Shown: positions 45,449 through 54,608, counted from the stretch's first letter. The stretch is DNA of 64,000 nt from Planctomycetota bacterium (GCA_002683135.1 NYSS01000026.1:33588-97587), one strand, 5' to 3'. Program-made: numbers and translations. Notes: generated by a model not told the origin, from the sequence alone.

Positions 45449-45469
45449 AGTGGGCTGCCTTCTTTCGTT
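45437..45469 (+). terminator. Attenuator terminator before trpE
   Basis: GGCGGCCC (45437-45444) pairs with GGGCTGCC (45452-45459), one G-T wobble, seven-base loop, and is followed by TTCTTTCGTT. It lies between the leader peptide and trpE (start 45512), where an attenuator terminator is expected. Confidence 0.7.
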
Positions 45470-45511
45470 CCAGGGTGGCCCCGGGGGGGGCGCCGCAGGG
45501 AGAGCTGGGAC

Positions 45512-47128
45512 GTGGAACCGAACGAGCATCCAGGTTTGAGGGGAGATACGCGCGCGCGGGTGATCGCGACCCCGCATGTGGTCCGGCTGCCGCTCGCCGA
45601 ATCCACAGCCGCCGTGGAACTCCTTGATCGCCTCGCGGATGGGGGGCGTCATCCGGGCGCGCTGCTCCTTGAGAGCGCGGACCTCCACGCGCCGGAGGGT
45701 CGACGCACGTTGCTGGTGCCGGCCCCGGTCGTGCGCGTGGTGCTCCGCGGGGCATCCCTGACGGTCCACGCGCTTGATGCTCGAGGCGAGGCTTTGTTGC
45801 CGGTGCTCGGCGGTGCCTGGAAGGTCGAGCCCGTTGAGCGCGCCCTCGTCGTGCCCGTGACCCCGGCATCGACGGATCCGGCCATGTCGGATCGGGATCG
45901 GCTGCGCGCGCCCTCCTGCCTCGACATGCTGCGCGACCTGCTGGGGCGGGTCGCTGATAGTGTTCCGGCGGAGGGGTTGCCGGTTGGTCTCTATGGGGCC
46001 TTCGGATACGAGTTCGTCGACCGATTCGAGTCTCTGCCCCCGCGACGCCCCGACCCGCACGACGAACCCGACCTGAATTTGGTCCTCGCGCTTGATGGCA
46101 TCGTCCACGATCACGAGCGGGAGGAGGTGATCGTGGTGACCCGTGACCTGCGTGGGTTTGACGGGGCTCAGGTCGGGCCGGAGGCCGCGGAGGCGCGGGC
46201 GGCGCGCTGGGTCGAGGCTCTCAGCGCCGCGGACCCTGCTCAGGTTGTTGTGTGCGACGAGACCGTCCCCCTTCCGGAGGCGATCCCGGACCTGGGGGAC
46301 CAGGAATATAAGGACGGGGTCGAGCGCATGCTCGACCATGTCGCTGCGGGGGACATCTTTCAGGCGGTGTTGTCGCGCAGCTTGAGCGTCACGAGCGACG
46401 CCCCATCCCTGGATGTGTACCGGCACCTGCGCGCGCGCAACCCCTCGCCATACATGTTCCATTTCGACCTCGGGGACGGCGCGCTCCTCGGGGCATCTCC
46501 GGAGACCTGCGTCCGGTGCGAGGAGGGCGAACTGACCCTATCCCCGATCGCCGGCACCGTGGCGCGCGGATTCCACGACGACGGCGCTCCGGATCATGAT
46601 CGGGACGTTCGACTCGCCGTGGGGTTGTTGCTTGACCGCAAGGAGCAAGCCGAGCACGCCATGCTCATCGACCTCGCTCGGAACGACGTGGCGCGTATCA
46701 GCGTGCCCGGCACCCGTGAGGTGGAGCAGCCGTTTTCGGTCGAGCGCTTCAGCCACGTGCAGCACCTGGTCAGCCGTGTCCGCGGGCGCCTCGCGCCTGA
46801 TCTGGACGCGCTGGATGCGTACCGGGCCTGCGCCAACATGGGCACGCTGACCGGCGCGCCCAAGCTGCGAGCGATGGAGCTCCTTCGTCAGTACGAGGCT
46901 ACGGCTCGTGGTTACTACGGCGGCGGCCTGGGCTACGTCACCCGTGAAGGAGACCTGGATTCCTGCATCGTGATCCGGTCTCTGCGTTGGCGAGACGGCA
47001 CCTACGTTGCCCGCGCAGGGGCCGGGATCGTCAGCGATAGTCTCCCCGCGCGAGAGCTCGAGGAGACGAGGGAGAAGGCGCGCGCGCCGCTGCTCGCCAT
47101 CGCCCTGGCGGAGCGGAGGTCGTCATGA
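45512..47128 (+). CDS. trpE: Anthranilate synthase component I
   Basis: A 538-residue enzyme converting chorismate to anthranilate with TrpG. The N-terminal LLLESADL motif matches the tryptophan-binding LLES element, so feedback inhibition by Trp is expected. The catalytic domain has GDIFQAVLSRS, LSPIAGTVARG, HAMLIDLARNDVARI, NMGTLTGAPKLRAMELL, YYGGGLGYV and GAGIVSDSLPARELEET. By eye, it follows the long enterobacterial-type TrpE unusually closely. The start is GTG 45512 with AGGGAGAGC upstream. It is preceded by a putative attenuator and ends in an ATGA overlap with trpG. Confidence 0.96.
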   Translation: MEPNEHPGLRGDTRARVIATPHVVRLPLAESTAAVELLDRLADGGRHPGALLLESADLHAPEGRRTLLVPAPVVRVVLRGASLTVHALDARGEALLPVLGGAWKVEPVERALVVPVTPASTDPAMSDRDRLRAPSCLDMLRDLLGRVADSVPAEGLPVGLYGAFGYEFVDRFESLPPRRPDPHDEPDLNLVLALDGIVHDHEREEVIVVTRDLRGFDGAQVGPEAAEARAARWVEALSAADPAQVVVCDETVPLPEAIPDLGDQEYKDGVERMLDHVAAGDIFQAVLSRSLSVTSDAPSLDVYRHLRARNPSPYMFHFDLGDGALLGASPETCVRCEEGELTLSPIAGTVARGFHDDGAPDHDRDVRLAVGLLLDRKEQAEHAMLIDLARNDVARISVPGTREVEQPFSVERFSHVQHLVSRVRGRLAPDLDALDAYRACANMGTLTGAPKLRAMELLRQYEATARGYYGGGLGYVTREGDLDSCIVIRSLRWRDGTYVARAGAGIVSDSLPARELEETREKARAPLLAIALAERRSS

Positions 47129-47721
47129 CGAGTCGCCGGATCCTGGTGGTCGACAACCGCGACTCGTTCGTGTTCAACCTGGTCGAGGACCTGGCCCGCC
47201 TGGGCGCGGATTGCACGGTTGTCCGGGGGGACATGCCTCCTGAACGACTGGCCGGTCGTTGCGCCGAAGACCGCCCTGATCTCGTCTTGCTGTCGCCGGG
47301 TCCCGGCCGCCCTGAGTCGGCGGGGGCGATGGTCCCGTGGCTCTCCGGGCGCCCGGACGTGCCCGTTGTTGGGGTTTGCCTCGGCTTGCAGGCCATGGTC
47401 GTGGCCCTCGGCGGCAAGGTGGGGCGCGCGCCAGAGCCCGTGCACGGCAGGGCGACCCGCGTCGTTCACGAAGGCGACGGCGCGTTCGAAGGGCTGAGCA
47501 GCCCGTTCCGCGCTGGTCGGTATCACTCGTTGGTTGCGCTGCGATTGCCACCGGAGTTGGTGGCGACGGCGTGGTCCCTGGAGGGGGCGGCCGCCGAACC
47601 CCTCGTGATGGCCGTCCGTCACCGCACCCTGCCGTGGGTCGCGCTGCAATTTCACCCGGAATCGATTCTGAGCCCGGAAGGGCCGCGCATTCTGTCGAAC
47701 CTGCTGAGGAGCTTGCCATGA
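47125..47721 (+). CDS. trpG: Anthranilate synthase component II, glutamine amidotransferase
   Basis: A 198-residue class I glutamine amidotransferase that supplies ammonia to TrpE. The triad is visible: nucleophile Cys in VGVCLGLQAM, His and Glu in LQFHPESILS. LLSPGPGRPESAG and YHSLVALRLP also fit TrpG/PabA. Unlike in enteric bacteria it is not fused to TrpD; instead it overlaps trpD by ATGA. Since no second copy of this subunit is in the window, it might also serve PabB. Confidence 0.95.
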   Translation: MTSRRILVVDNRDSFVFNLVEDLARLGADCTVVRGDMPPERLAGRCAEDRPDLVLLSPGPGRPESAGAMVPWLSGRPDVPVVGVCLGLQAMVVALGGKVGRAPEPVHGRATRVVHEGDGAFEGLSSPFRAGRYHSLVALRLPPELVATAWSLEGAAAEPLVMAVRHRTLPWVALQFHPESILSPEGPRILSNLLRSLP

Positions 47722-48746
47722 TCCCGTCCCTTATTGACCAGTTGCTTCAGGGTGATCGGCCCGAGCCCTCCGCGCTCGAGGACGTGTTCCAGAAGATCCT
47801 CGGCGGTGAGTCCGATCCGGTGCAGGTGAGCGGCTTGCTCGTGGCGTTGCGTGCGGTGCCTCCGGACGCGGAGACGCTCGCCGCCTGCGCACGTGTCCTG
47901 CGCCAGCATCGTCGGGCCGTGCGGTGCCAGGTGCGTCCGCTGATCGACACGTGTGGCACGGGAGGCGACGGATCCGGGACCTTCAATATCTCCACGGGCG
48001 CCGCGCTCGTCGTCGCCGCCGCGGGAGGCGCGGTCGCCAAGCATGGCAATCGCAGCGTCTCCTCCAAGACGGGGAGCGCTGATGTGCTGGAGGCGCTCGG
48101 GGTGCGGCTCGACGTACCGCCGGAGGCCGCGGCGCGTCTGATCGATGCCACCGGCTTCGCGTTCCTGTTCGCGCCTCTGTATCACCCGGTGATGGCGCAC
48201 GTCATGCCGGTGAGGCGGGCGCTCGGGGTGCGGACGTTGTTCAACCTGGTCGGGCCGCTGTCCAACCCGGCGTTGGCGGAATATCAGGTGCTCGGCGTGT
48301 TCGACCCGGCGTTGACGGAGGTCGTCGCTGGAGCCCTTCAGTCCCTCGGGACGCGCGGGGCGATCGTGGTGCACTGTGGAGGCCTGGATGAGCTCGGACT
48401 TCATGACGTGACCCGCGGGCACCGACTCGTGGAGGATCGGATCGAGCCGTTTGAACTCGCGCCTGAGGACGTGGGGCTCGAGCGAGCGCCGCTGGACGTG
48501 CTGATCGGGGGCGAGGCCAAGGAGAACGCCGAGATCCTCGGGCGCGTGCTTGATGGTGAGGTGGGCCCGCGGGCCGACATCGTGGCGCTCAATGCAGGCG
48601 CGGCCTGCTGGGTCGGCGGCCTGGCGCCGACCATTCAGGACGGGGTGGCGCTCGCCAAGGAGGCCCTATCGAACGGTCGTGCTCGTCGCGCGTTGGATCG
48701 CGCGGCGGAGAGCAGCCGACGGGCGGTAGAGGACGTCACCAAGTGA
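47718..48746 (+). CDS. trpD: Anthranilate phosphoribosyltransferase
   Basis: A 342-residue enzyme joining anthranilate to PRPP. Signatures: DTCGTGGDGSGTFNIST (PRPP loop), VAKHGNRSVSSKTGSADVLEALG, PLYHPVMAHVMPVRRALGVRTLFNLVGPLSNP, and VVHCGGLDEL. The ATG at 47718 overlaps the trpG stop. Length is typical. Its stop overlaps the GTG of trpC. Confidence 0.96.
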   Translation: MIPSLIDQLLQGDRPEPSALEDVFQKILGGESDPVQVSGLLVALRAVPPDAETLAACARVLRQHRRAVRCQVRPLIDTCGTGGDGSGTFNISTGAALVVAAAGGAVAKHGNRSVSSKTGSADVLEALGVRLDVPPEAAARLIDATGFAFLFAPLYHPVMAHVMPVRRALGVRTLFNLVGPLSNPALAEYQVLGVFDPALTEVVAGALQSLGTRGAIVVHCGGLDELGLHDVTRGHRLVEDRIEPFELAPEDVGLERAPLDVLIGGEAKENAEILGRVLDGEVGPRADIVALNAGAACWVGGLAPTIQDGVALAKEALSNGRARRALDRAAESSRRAVEDVTK

Positions 48747-49498
48747 GCGGGATCCTCCAGGAGATGCGGGCGTCGGCGCGCCGTCGGTTGGCGGAGCTTC
48801 CGGTGGGTGAGCCCGGCGCCGGGGACCCGGATGCGTTCCCCGACGCCCTGCGGGGACGGACATCCCTTTCCGTGATCGCCGAGGTCAAGCGCGCGAGCCC
48901 GAGCCGGGGTCCGCTTGCGCTGGACGCCGACGCCGTGGCGCAGGCGCGCCGCTACGTCGATGCGGGCGCCGCGGCGGTGTCGGTGCTGACGGAGCCCACG
49001 CGCTTTGGCGGATCCCTGGCGGACCTGGAGGCGGTGGTGGCGTCAGTTGACGCGCCCGTTCTCATGAAGGACTTCGTCATCGATCCGGAGCAGGTCCGGG
49101 CCGGCGCCCTGCTCGGCGCGGGTGCGGTCCTGGTGATCCGGCGCATGCTCGATGACGGGCTCCTGCAGGAAATCCTGGATGCGTGCGATCGCTATTCGGT
49201 GGCGCCGTTCTTTGAGGCGCACGACGCCGACGAGATCGCCGACGGGGTGTCTCGCGGGGTGCCGGTGATCGGAGCTAACAACCGGGATCTGGACACTCTC
49301 GCCATCGATACCTCGACGGCGGACAGGCTGCTGGAGTCCGTGCCGGCAGATCGTGTCGCGGTCGCCGAGAGTGGATATCTGGAACCGGTGGACGTGCGAC
49401 CCTTGATAGGCCGGTGTGACGCGGTCCTGGTGGGCTCGGCGTTGATGACCCACAAAGACCCCGGGGCGTTTATACGGGAGGTGAGCGCGTGCAGGTGA
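48743..49498 (+). CDS. trpC: Indole-3-glycerol phosphate synthase
   Basis: A 251-residue (beta/alpha)8-barrel closing the indole ring. Catalytic signatures: IAEVKRASPSRGPL (Glu and Lys), VSVLTEPTRFGGSLADL, LMKDFVIDPEQV (catalytic Lys), PVIGANNRDLDTL and VAESGYLEPVDV. It is unfused, unlike the enteric TrpC-TrpF fusion. GTG start overlapping trpD; ten-base overlap with trpF. Confidence 0.96.
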   Translation: MSGILQEMRASARRRLAELPVGEPGAGDPDAFPDALRGRTSLSVIAEVKRASPSRGPLALDADAVAQARRYVDAGAAAVSVLTEPTRFGGSLADLEAVVASVDAPVLMKDFVIDPEQVRAGALLGAGAVLVIRRMLDDGLLQEILDACDRYSVAPFFEAHDADEIADGVSRGVPVIGANNRDLDTLAIDTSTADRLLESVPADRVAVAESGYLEPVDVRPLIGRCDAVLVGSALMTHKDPGAFIREVSACR

Positions 49499-50097
49499 AG
49501 ATCTGCGGACTCACTCGACCGGCGGACGCTGAGCGGGCGGTCGAGCTTGGCGCGACGCACCTGGGCTGCGTCCTGGTGGAGGGGACTCCCCGGGCGGTGA
49601 CGCCTGAGGTGGCGAGGGAGGTCCTGCGCGGTCGCGGCGCCCGGGCGGTGCTGGTCTTGCGAGACCCCACGATAGAGGAGTGCCTGACCAAGGTCGACGC
49701 GACGAGGATCCCGTGCGTGCAACTGCACGACTACAGGGAGGAGGTGGCTGCAGCCCTGGAGTCCGCCGGAGTGCGGGTGCACCGGGTGCTCGATGCCGGG
49801 GCACGGGAGGCGCCGCGGTGCGCGGCGATGCTGGCGACAGCGTCCGGGCCGGTACATCTCGACGTGGGGGGTGGGGGCAGCGGTCGGCCGTTCGATTGGT
49901 CAGCGCTGGCGGGACTCGATTTGCGGGACGTGTTTGTCGCCGGCGGCATCACCCCGGACAACGTCTCCGGCCTTCTGGCGTATTCTCCCTGGGGGATCGA
50001 TGTCTCGTCCGGGGTCGAGTCCTCGCCAGGCATCAAAGATCACCGGCGACTCGCGGCGCTATTCACAGCCGTCACCGAGGGGGAGGACGTGTCATGA
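49489..50097 (+). CDS. trpF: Phosphoribosylanthranilate isomerase
   Basis: A 202-residue barrel enzyme carrying out the Amadori rearrangement of phosphoribosylanthranilate. The catalytic Cys lies in VKICGLTRPADA and the catalytic Asp in VHLDVGGGGSGRPFDW; the phosphate site is VAGGITPDNVSGLL and GIDVSSGVESSPGIKD. All key residues are present, in contrast to the paralogue at 42312-42926. GTG start inside the end of trpC. Confidence 0.95.
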   Translation: MQVKICGLTRPADAERAVELGATHLGCVLVEGTPRAVTPEVAREVLRGRGARAVLVLRDPTIEECLTKVDATRIPCVQLHDYREEVAAALESAGVRVHRVLDAGAREAPRCAAMLATASGPVHLDVGGGGSGRPFDWSALAGLDLRDVFVAGGITPDNVSGLLAYSPWGIDVSSGVESSPGIKDHRRLAALFTAVTEGEDVS

Positions 50098-51293
50098 CCG
50101 TTCCCAGGGTGGGAGCATTCGGGGCGTTCGGCGGGCGCTATGCGTCCGAGCTGTTGCGGCCGGCGTTGATGGAGCTCTCGGATGCGCTTGACTCCATCGT
50201 GCCGTCCGCCGCCTTCCAGGCGGAGCTCGCCGCGGAGCTCGCCGCGTGGGCGGGGCGGCCGACGCCCATCACCATGCTCCCCTCGTTCTCGGAAGACGCG
50301 GGGGTCGAGGTCTGGGTCAAGCGGGAAGACCTGCTGCACGGAGGGGCGCACAAGACGAACAACGTCGTCGGGCAAGGCCTGTTGGCAAAACGCCTCGGGA
50401 AGTCTCGCCTCATCGCGGAGACGGGGGCAGGCCAGCACGGCCTCGCCACCGCCATGGTCGGCGCCCGGCTCGGGATGGAGACGGTCGTGTACATGGGCGC
50501 GGTCGACGTCGAGCGGCAGATGCCCAACGTGAGGGCGATGGAGCTGCTCGGCGCGACGGTCGTCCCGGTGACGGGTGGAGCTGCGACCCTCAAGGAGGCG
50601 ATTAACGAGGCGTTGCGGGATTGGACCGGGAGCGTGGGAGACACCCACTATCTGCTCGGCACGGTCTGCGGCCCCGATCCGTTTCCGAGGCTGGTTCGGC
50701 GTTTCCACGAAGTCATCGGTATCGAGGCGCGGGCGCAATTCCATGCGGACGCGGGCGGATTGCCGGACGCGTGTGTGGCGTGTGTCGGCGGCGGCAGCAA
50801 CGCGATCGGGTTGTTCAGCGCGTTCATCGAGGACAGCGACGTGGTCTTGCTCGGCGCGGAGCCGGCGGGGCATGGCACCGAAGATCCTGGTGCGCACGGA
50901 CGGACCCTCGGACTCGGATCTCCTGGCCTCTTGCACGGGGCTCGTACCTATGTGTTGCAGGATGATGACGGTCAGATCCTGGAGGCGCACAGCGTGGCGG
51001 CGGGGCTGGATTACCCGGGGGTTGGCCCGGAGCACGCGCACCTGCAGGACTCCGGTCGGGCGCGCTACATCGGCGTCACCGACAGCGAGGCGCTCGACGC
51101 GTTTGAGCGCCTTTCGAGATCCGAAGGCATCGTCCCGGCTTTCGAGTCGGCTCACGCCATGGCGTTGGTGCTACGGGCGGTGGACGAGGAGCTGTTGCAG
51201 GCGAATGCTCGGGTCCTCGTGAACCTCTCGGGGCGCGGACAGAAAGACCTCGATACGTATTTCGGGCTGCGCCCCAAGGAGGGTGTGTCGTGA
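50094..51293 (+). CDS. trpB: Tryptophan synthase beta chain
   Basis: A 399-residue PLP enzyme condensing indole with serine. Signatures: FGAFGGRYASELL, REDLLHGGAHKTNNVVGQGLLAKRLGK with the PLP Lys in HKTN, ETGAGQHGLATAM with the catalytic Glu region, CVGGGSNAIGLF for phosphate binding, and VNLSGRGQKDLDT. This is the TrpB1 type that works with TrpA. ATGA overlap with trpF and GTGA overlap with trpA. Confidence 0.97.
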   Translation: MTVPRVGAFGAFGGRYASELLRPALMELSDALDSIVPSAAFQAELAAELAAWAGRPTPITMLPSFSEDAGVEVWVKREDLLHGGAHKTNNVVGQGLLAKRLGKSRLIAETGAGQHGLATAMVGARLGMETVVYMGAVDVERQMPNVRAMELLGATVVPVTGGAATLKEAINEALRDWTGSVGDTHYLLGTVCGPDPFPRLVRRFHEVIGIEARAQFHADAGGLPDACVACVGGGSNAIGLFSAFIEDSDVVLLGAEPAGHGTEDPGAHGRTLGLGSPGLLHGARTYVLQDDDGQILEAHSVAAGLDYPGVGPEHAHLQDSGRARYIGVTDSEALDAFERLSRSEGIVPAFESAHAMALVLRAVDEELLQANARVLVNLSGRGQKDLDTYFGLRPKEGVS

Positions 51294-52120
51294 GCCTGGA
51301 TCTGCTTCGTGACCGTCTGGCGCAGCCGACGCCGTCCTTCTCTCCGTTCCTGATGTTGGGTGACCCAGACCCGGAGACATCTCTCGGGGTGTGCCGGGCG
51401 GCGCTGGCCGGCGGAGCTGACATGCTCGAGCTCGGGATCCCGTTCAGCGACCCCTGCGCCGACGGGCCTTCGGTTCAGGCGGCATGCAGCAGGGCGCTTG
51501 GGCGCGGCACCGATGTCGCGACCGCGTTCCAGTTGATGATGACATTGCGAGAGGGGTCGGATGTCCCCTTCAACCTGCTCGTCTATGGCAACCTCGCCCA
51601 TCGGCGTGGGTGGGGCCGGTTCGTCCAGGAAGCGGCACGAGCGGGCGCGTCTTCCATACTGGTGCCCGACGTCCCGCTCGAGGAGGGCGGCGCGCTCGCG
51701 GCTGCCTGTGCCGATCAGAACGTGGGCTTGGTCCACCTGGCCGGGCCGCGCACCGACGACGCCAGGCTCCAGCAGCTAGGCGCGGCGTCCACGGGATTCC
51801 TTTATCTCGCCGGCCGACAGGGGATAACGGGTGCTCGCCATGACGACGTGCCGCAGCAGGTGCGCGACGCTGTCCGCCGCGCTGTCACGGTCCAGCCCGC
51901 CGCCGTCTGCGTGGGGTTCGGGTTGAAGACCAGAGGGCACCTGGAAGCCGTGTACGACGCCGGCGCGCGGGTGGCCATCGTCGGGAGCGCCTTGCTCGAT
52001 CGCATCGCGACGCACCTTGATGAACGGGGGCGCCCGCGAGATACGGATACACTCCTGCGGGACATGGAGCGCCGCGCTGCGGGGCTCGCCGGCTGCGGAG
52101 CGGAGACGAAAGAGGACTGA
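51290..52120 (+). CDS. trpA: Tryptophan synthase alpha chain
   Basis: A 276-residue barrel enzyme splitting indole-3-glycerol phosphate to indole for TrpB. The catalytic Glu lies in LELGIPFSDPCADGP and the catalytic Asp in the same motif (ADGP). VPDVPLEEGG, GFLYLAGRQGITGAR and VCVGFGLKTRGHLEAV are the phosphate-binding and barrel signatures. Last trp gene of the operon; AroF begins three bases after its stop. Confidence 0.96.
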   Translation: MSLDLLRDRLAQPTPSFSPFLMLGDPDPETSLGVCRAALAGGADMLELGIPFSDPCADGPSVQAACSRALGRGTDVATAFQLMMTLREGSDVPFNLLVYGNLAHRRGWGRFVQEAARAGASSILVPDVPLEEGGALAAACADQNVGLVHLAGPRTDDARLQQLGAASTGFLYLAGRQGITGARHDDVPQQVRDAVRRAVTVQPAAVCVGFGLKTRGHLEAVYDAGARVAIVGSALLDRIATHLDERGRPRDTDTLLRDMERRAAGLAGCGAETKED

Positions 52121-52123
52121 TTC

Positions 52124-53134
52124 ATGCTCGTGATCATGGACAACCAGGCGACCGAGGAGCAGTGCCACGGTGTGGAGGACGCTATCCGGGCGCTTGGATT
52201 CGAGCCCGTCAGCGTCCCCGGCGCGGGTCGCACCGCGGTGTGCGTTACCGGCAACAACGACAGGGTTTCGGCCCCCATGTTGGAGCGACTCCCTGGCGTC
52301 AAGCAGGTGATCCACGTCACCCAGCCCTACAAGCTTGTCAGCCGGGAGGTGCGCGGGTCCTCGACCAAGGTCACGGTGGGCGACGCCGTGTTTGGTGGGC
52401 CCGAGCCGGTCCTCGTAGGTGGCCCCTGCAGCGTCGAGACGGAGGCGCGCACCCTGGCCATCGCTCACAAGGTCAAGGCCGCAGGTGCCAAGGTCTTCCG
52501 GGCCGGAGCCTACAAGCCGCGCACGAATCCCTATTCGTTCCAGGGGCTTGGGGAGGAGGGGCTTCACACGCTGGCGTTGGTCCGCGAGGAGACGGGCCTG
52601 CCGGTGGTGACCGAGGTCATCGACCATGACTCGGCGGATCTGGTCGCCGAGCACGCGGACATCCTGCAGGTGGGTACGCGCAATATGCAGAACTTCAGCT
52701 TGCTCAAGCGCGTGGGGCGCGCCGGCAAGCCGGTCCTGCTCAAGCGCGGCATGTCGGCGACCGTGGAAGAGTGGCTGCAGGCGGCCGAGTACCTCCTCGC
52801 CGAGGGCAACGAGGACGTCATCCTGTGTGAGCGAGGTGTGCGAACCTATAACCGGCACTCACGCAACACTCTGGACCTCAATGTCGTGCCGCTGATCCGT
52901 CGGCTGTCCCACCTGCCGATCGTCGTCGACCCGTCTCACGGTGTCGGGCAACGGGAGCGCGTGCGTCCCATGGCCCGCGCGGCCCTCGCGTGCGGCGCCC
53001 AGGGACTTCTCATCGAGGTCCACACAGATCCGGATACGGCGTACAGCGACGGGAGTCAGACCATCACGGTCGAGGAGTTTGAAGCCATCGCCAGGGACCG
53101 GGAGATCCTGGGGCGGTTAGAGCCGATCGGCTAA
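52124..53134 (+). CDS. aroF: 3-deoxy-7-phosphoheptulonate (DAHP) synthase, AroF type I-beta
   Basis: A 336-residue enzyme for the first shikimate-pathway step, joining PEP and erythrose-4-phosphate. The first 70 residues are the ferredoxin-like regulatory domain of I-beta enzymes (VIMDNQATEEQCHGVEDAIRALG). The barrel has VLVGGPCSVET (metal Cys), VFRAGAYKPRTNPYSFQGLG, VLLKRGMSATVEEWL, ILCERGVRT, VVDPSHGVGQR (metal His) and IEVHTDPDTAYSDGSQT. Placed directly behind trpA, it would let Trp starvation raise chorismate supply through the same attenuator. Confidence 0.95.
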   Translation: MLVIMDNQATEEQCHGVEDAIRALGFEPVSVPGAGRTAVCVTGNNDRVSAPMLERLPGVKQVIHVTQPYKLVSREVRGSSTKVTVGDAVFGGPEPVLVGGPCSVETEARTLAIAHKVKAAGAKVFRAGAYKPRTNPYSFQGLGEEGLHTLALVREETGLPVVTEVIDHDSADLVAEHADILQVGTRNMQNFSLLKRVGRAGKPVLLKRGMSATVEEWLQAAEYLLAEGNEDVILCERGVRTYNRHSRNTLDLNVVPLIRRLSHLPIVVDPSHGVGQRERVRPMARAALACGAQGLLIEVHTDPDTAYSDGSQTITVEEFEAIARDREILGRLEPIG

Positions 53135-53162
53135 CCCGCGCGGACTCGAGTTCGCTGGCGGA

Positions 53163-54608
53163 TCAGCGTCCCCAGTTCCGGGCCCGGAAGTCCTTGGAGA
53201 CGTTGCGCTCGACCTTGTCGTCGTCGAACAGGGGGCGGAAGGCCATGATCAAGCCCCACTCGCCGCCGAGCAGGCGGCGCAGGTCGCGACCGCGTCCCCT
53301 TCGTCCGCCGCCGCCGTCCCTGTCCTCAGTCTTCGGGCGGCGGTCCTCGATGACCGCCAGCACCTGCTCCGCGAGGTTGTAATCGGTGCCCGAACGCTCC
53401 CGCTTCTTGATCTTTTTCAGGTCGTCGGCGGTCTCCGGGTCCTTGCCCGTCCAGTAGGAGTACAGGATCGCCAGGTGGAAGTTCTTCTCCGTCTTCGGCC
53501 ACCGCTCGTAGAGAACCTTGCGCACGTCCGGGTCGCCCTGGAGATGGGGCCCCAGTGACATGAGCGCGTTCTGGCCGAGCTTGGTGCGCTTCTTGGCGTG
53601 CTTGACCAGCAGGTCGAGGGCGGCCTGGTTGCCTGCGCCGACCACCCCCAGCGCTCGGAGGATGTCCTTCTTGACCTCTGGGTCGCGCTCCTTCGCGAAG
53701 CGCGCTACCAGGGGCTTGGTGGCGACCGGGTGCTTCATCTCCTCGAGGCTCACGACGGCGGCGTTGCGGACGCTCCTCGACTTATCGGAGACCAGGGGCA
53801 GGAGGGCCTTGGCCAAGGGGGAGTGCTTCTCGTAACCCAGGCGTCGGATGATGACGGCGCGGTCCTTCTCCGAGCGGATCTTCTTCTTGGCGATGGCCTG
53901 CATGAGCAGCTCGACGCCTGGGAGATCGGATGTCTTGAGGAGCTCATCAGTGAGGTCCGCCTTCTCGTCGGAGGGGGCCTTGATGATCATCTGGACGAGG
54001 CGGGCGTCCTCTTCGGTCGGGGCTTCGGGCTCCGCGTCCGCGGGGGCGTCTGGCGCCGGATCCGCTTTGGCCGAATCGTCGGGCTTGGCCCCGTCGACCG
54101 GTTTGTCGGAGGCGACGGCCTTGCCCATCTTTCGAAGGGCTCTGTCCATCAGTCCGATGAGCTCGCCAGCGTCGAGTTCGTATTGCTTGCGCGCCAAGAC
54201 CTTGCCGTCCGCATCGCTGATGATGTGTTGGGGGGCCACGACCTCCTTGCCTTCGCCGTAGCGGGCGCGCATCTCGGTCTCGTTGGCGCGGACCTGGGCG
54301 ACGGTGACGCCGGCAAACAGGCGCTCGTCGGGTGTGGCGTACACGTTGCAGGGGATGAGGACGAACTCTCGCGCTTTGGCGATCACGGAGGCGTCGCTCC
54401 AGACCCGTCGCATCATGCGCCGGCACGCGACCTCGCGGTGGATCATGATCGTCCAGACGACAGGCTTGCCCTCCCGCCTGGCCTTGGCGAGGGCTGCGTC
54501 AACGGATGCCTCCCACGTGACGCCGGATGACTTGCCGGGCGCCGCCTTCGTGACGATCTGGCTGAGAGCGACGACGCTCAGGGCGGCAATTGCGATCAGG
54601 ACGCGCAT
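53163..54608 (-). CDS. Exported thioredoxin-like protein with HEAT repeats
   Basis: A 481-residue protein with an N-terminal signal segment (about residues 1-18). Residues 28-165 resemble a thioredoxin_7-type fold: SVDAALAKARREGKPVVWTIM, then REVACRRMMRRVWSDASVIAKAREFVLIPCNV. Here the first Cys of the usual CxxC is Glu and only the second remains. An acidic Asp/Ala/Pro-rich linker follows (about 165-205), then four or more HEAT-type repeats (AVVSLEEMKHPVATKPLVARFAKERDPEVKKDILRALG). A basic Arg/Gly stretch is near the end. Role unknown; the HEAT part suggests protein binding. Confidence 0.68.
   Translation of the reverse strand: MRVLIAIAALSVVALSQIVTKAAPGKSSGVTWEASVDAALAKARREGKPVVWTIMIHREVACRRMMRRVWSDASVIAKAREFVLIPCNVYATPDERLFAGVTVAQVRANETEMRARYGEGKEVVAPQHIISDADGKVLARKQYELDAGELIGLMDRALRKMGKAVASDKPVDGAKPDDSAKADPAPDAPADAEPEAPTEEDARLVQMIIKAPSDEKADLTDELLKTSDLPGVELLMQAIAKKKIRSEKDRAVIIRRLGYEKHSPLAKALLPLVSDKSRSVRNAAVVSLEEMKHPVATKPLVARFAKERDPEVKKDILRALGVVGAGNQAALDLLVKHAKKRTKLGQNALMSLGPHLQGDPDVRKVLYERWPKTEKNFHLAILYSYWTGKDPETADDLKKIKKRERSGTDYNLAEQVLAVIEDRRPKTEDRDGGGGRRGRGRDLRRLLGGEWGLIMAFRPLFDDDKVERNVSKDFRARNWGR

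Noticed and set aside
45210..45539. A 109-codon open frame over the trp leader region
   Set aside because: It runs through the terminator and into trpE in another phase; no family or ribosome site. The short Trp-containing ORF explains the region better.
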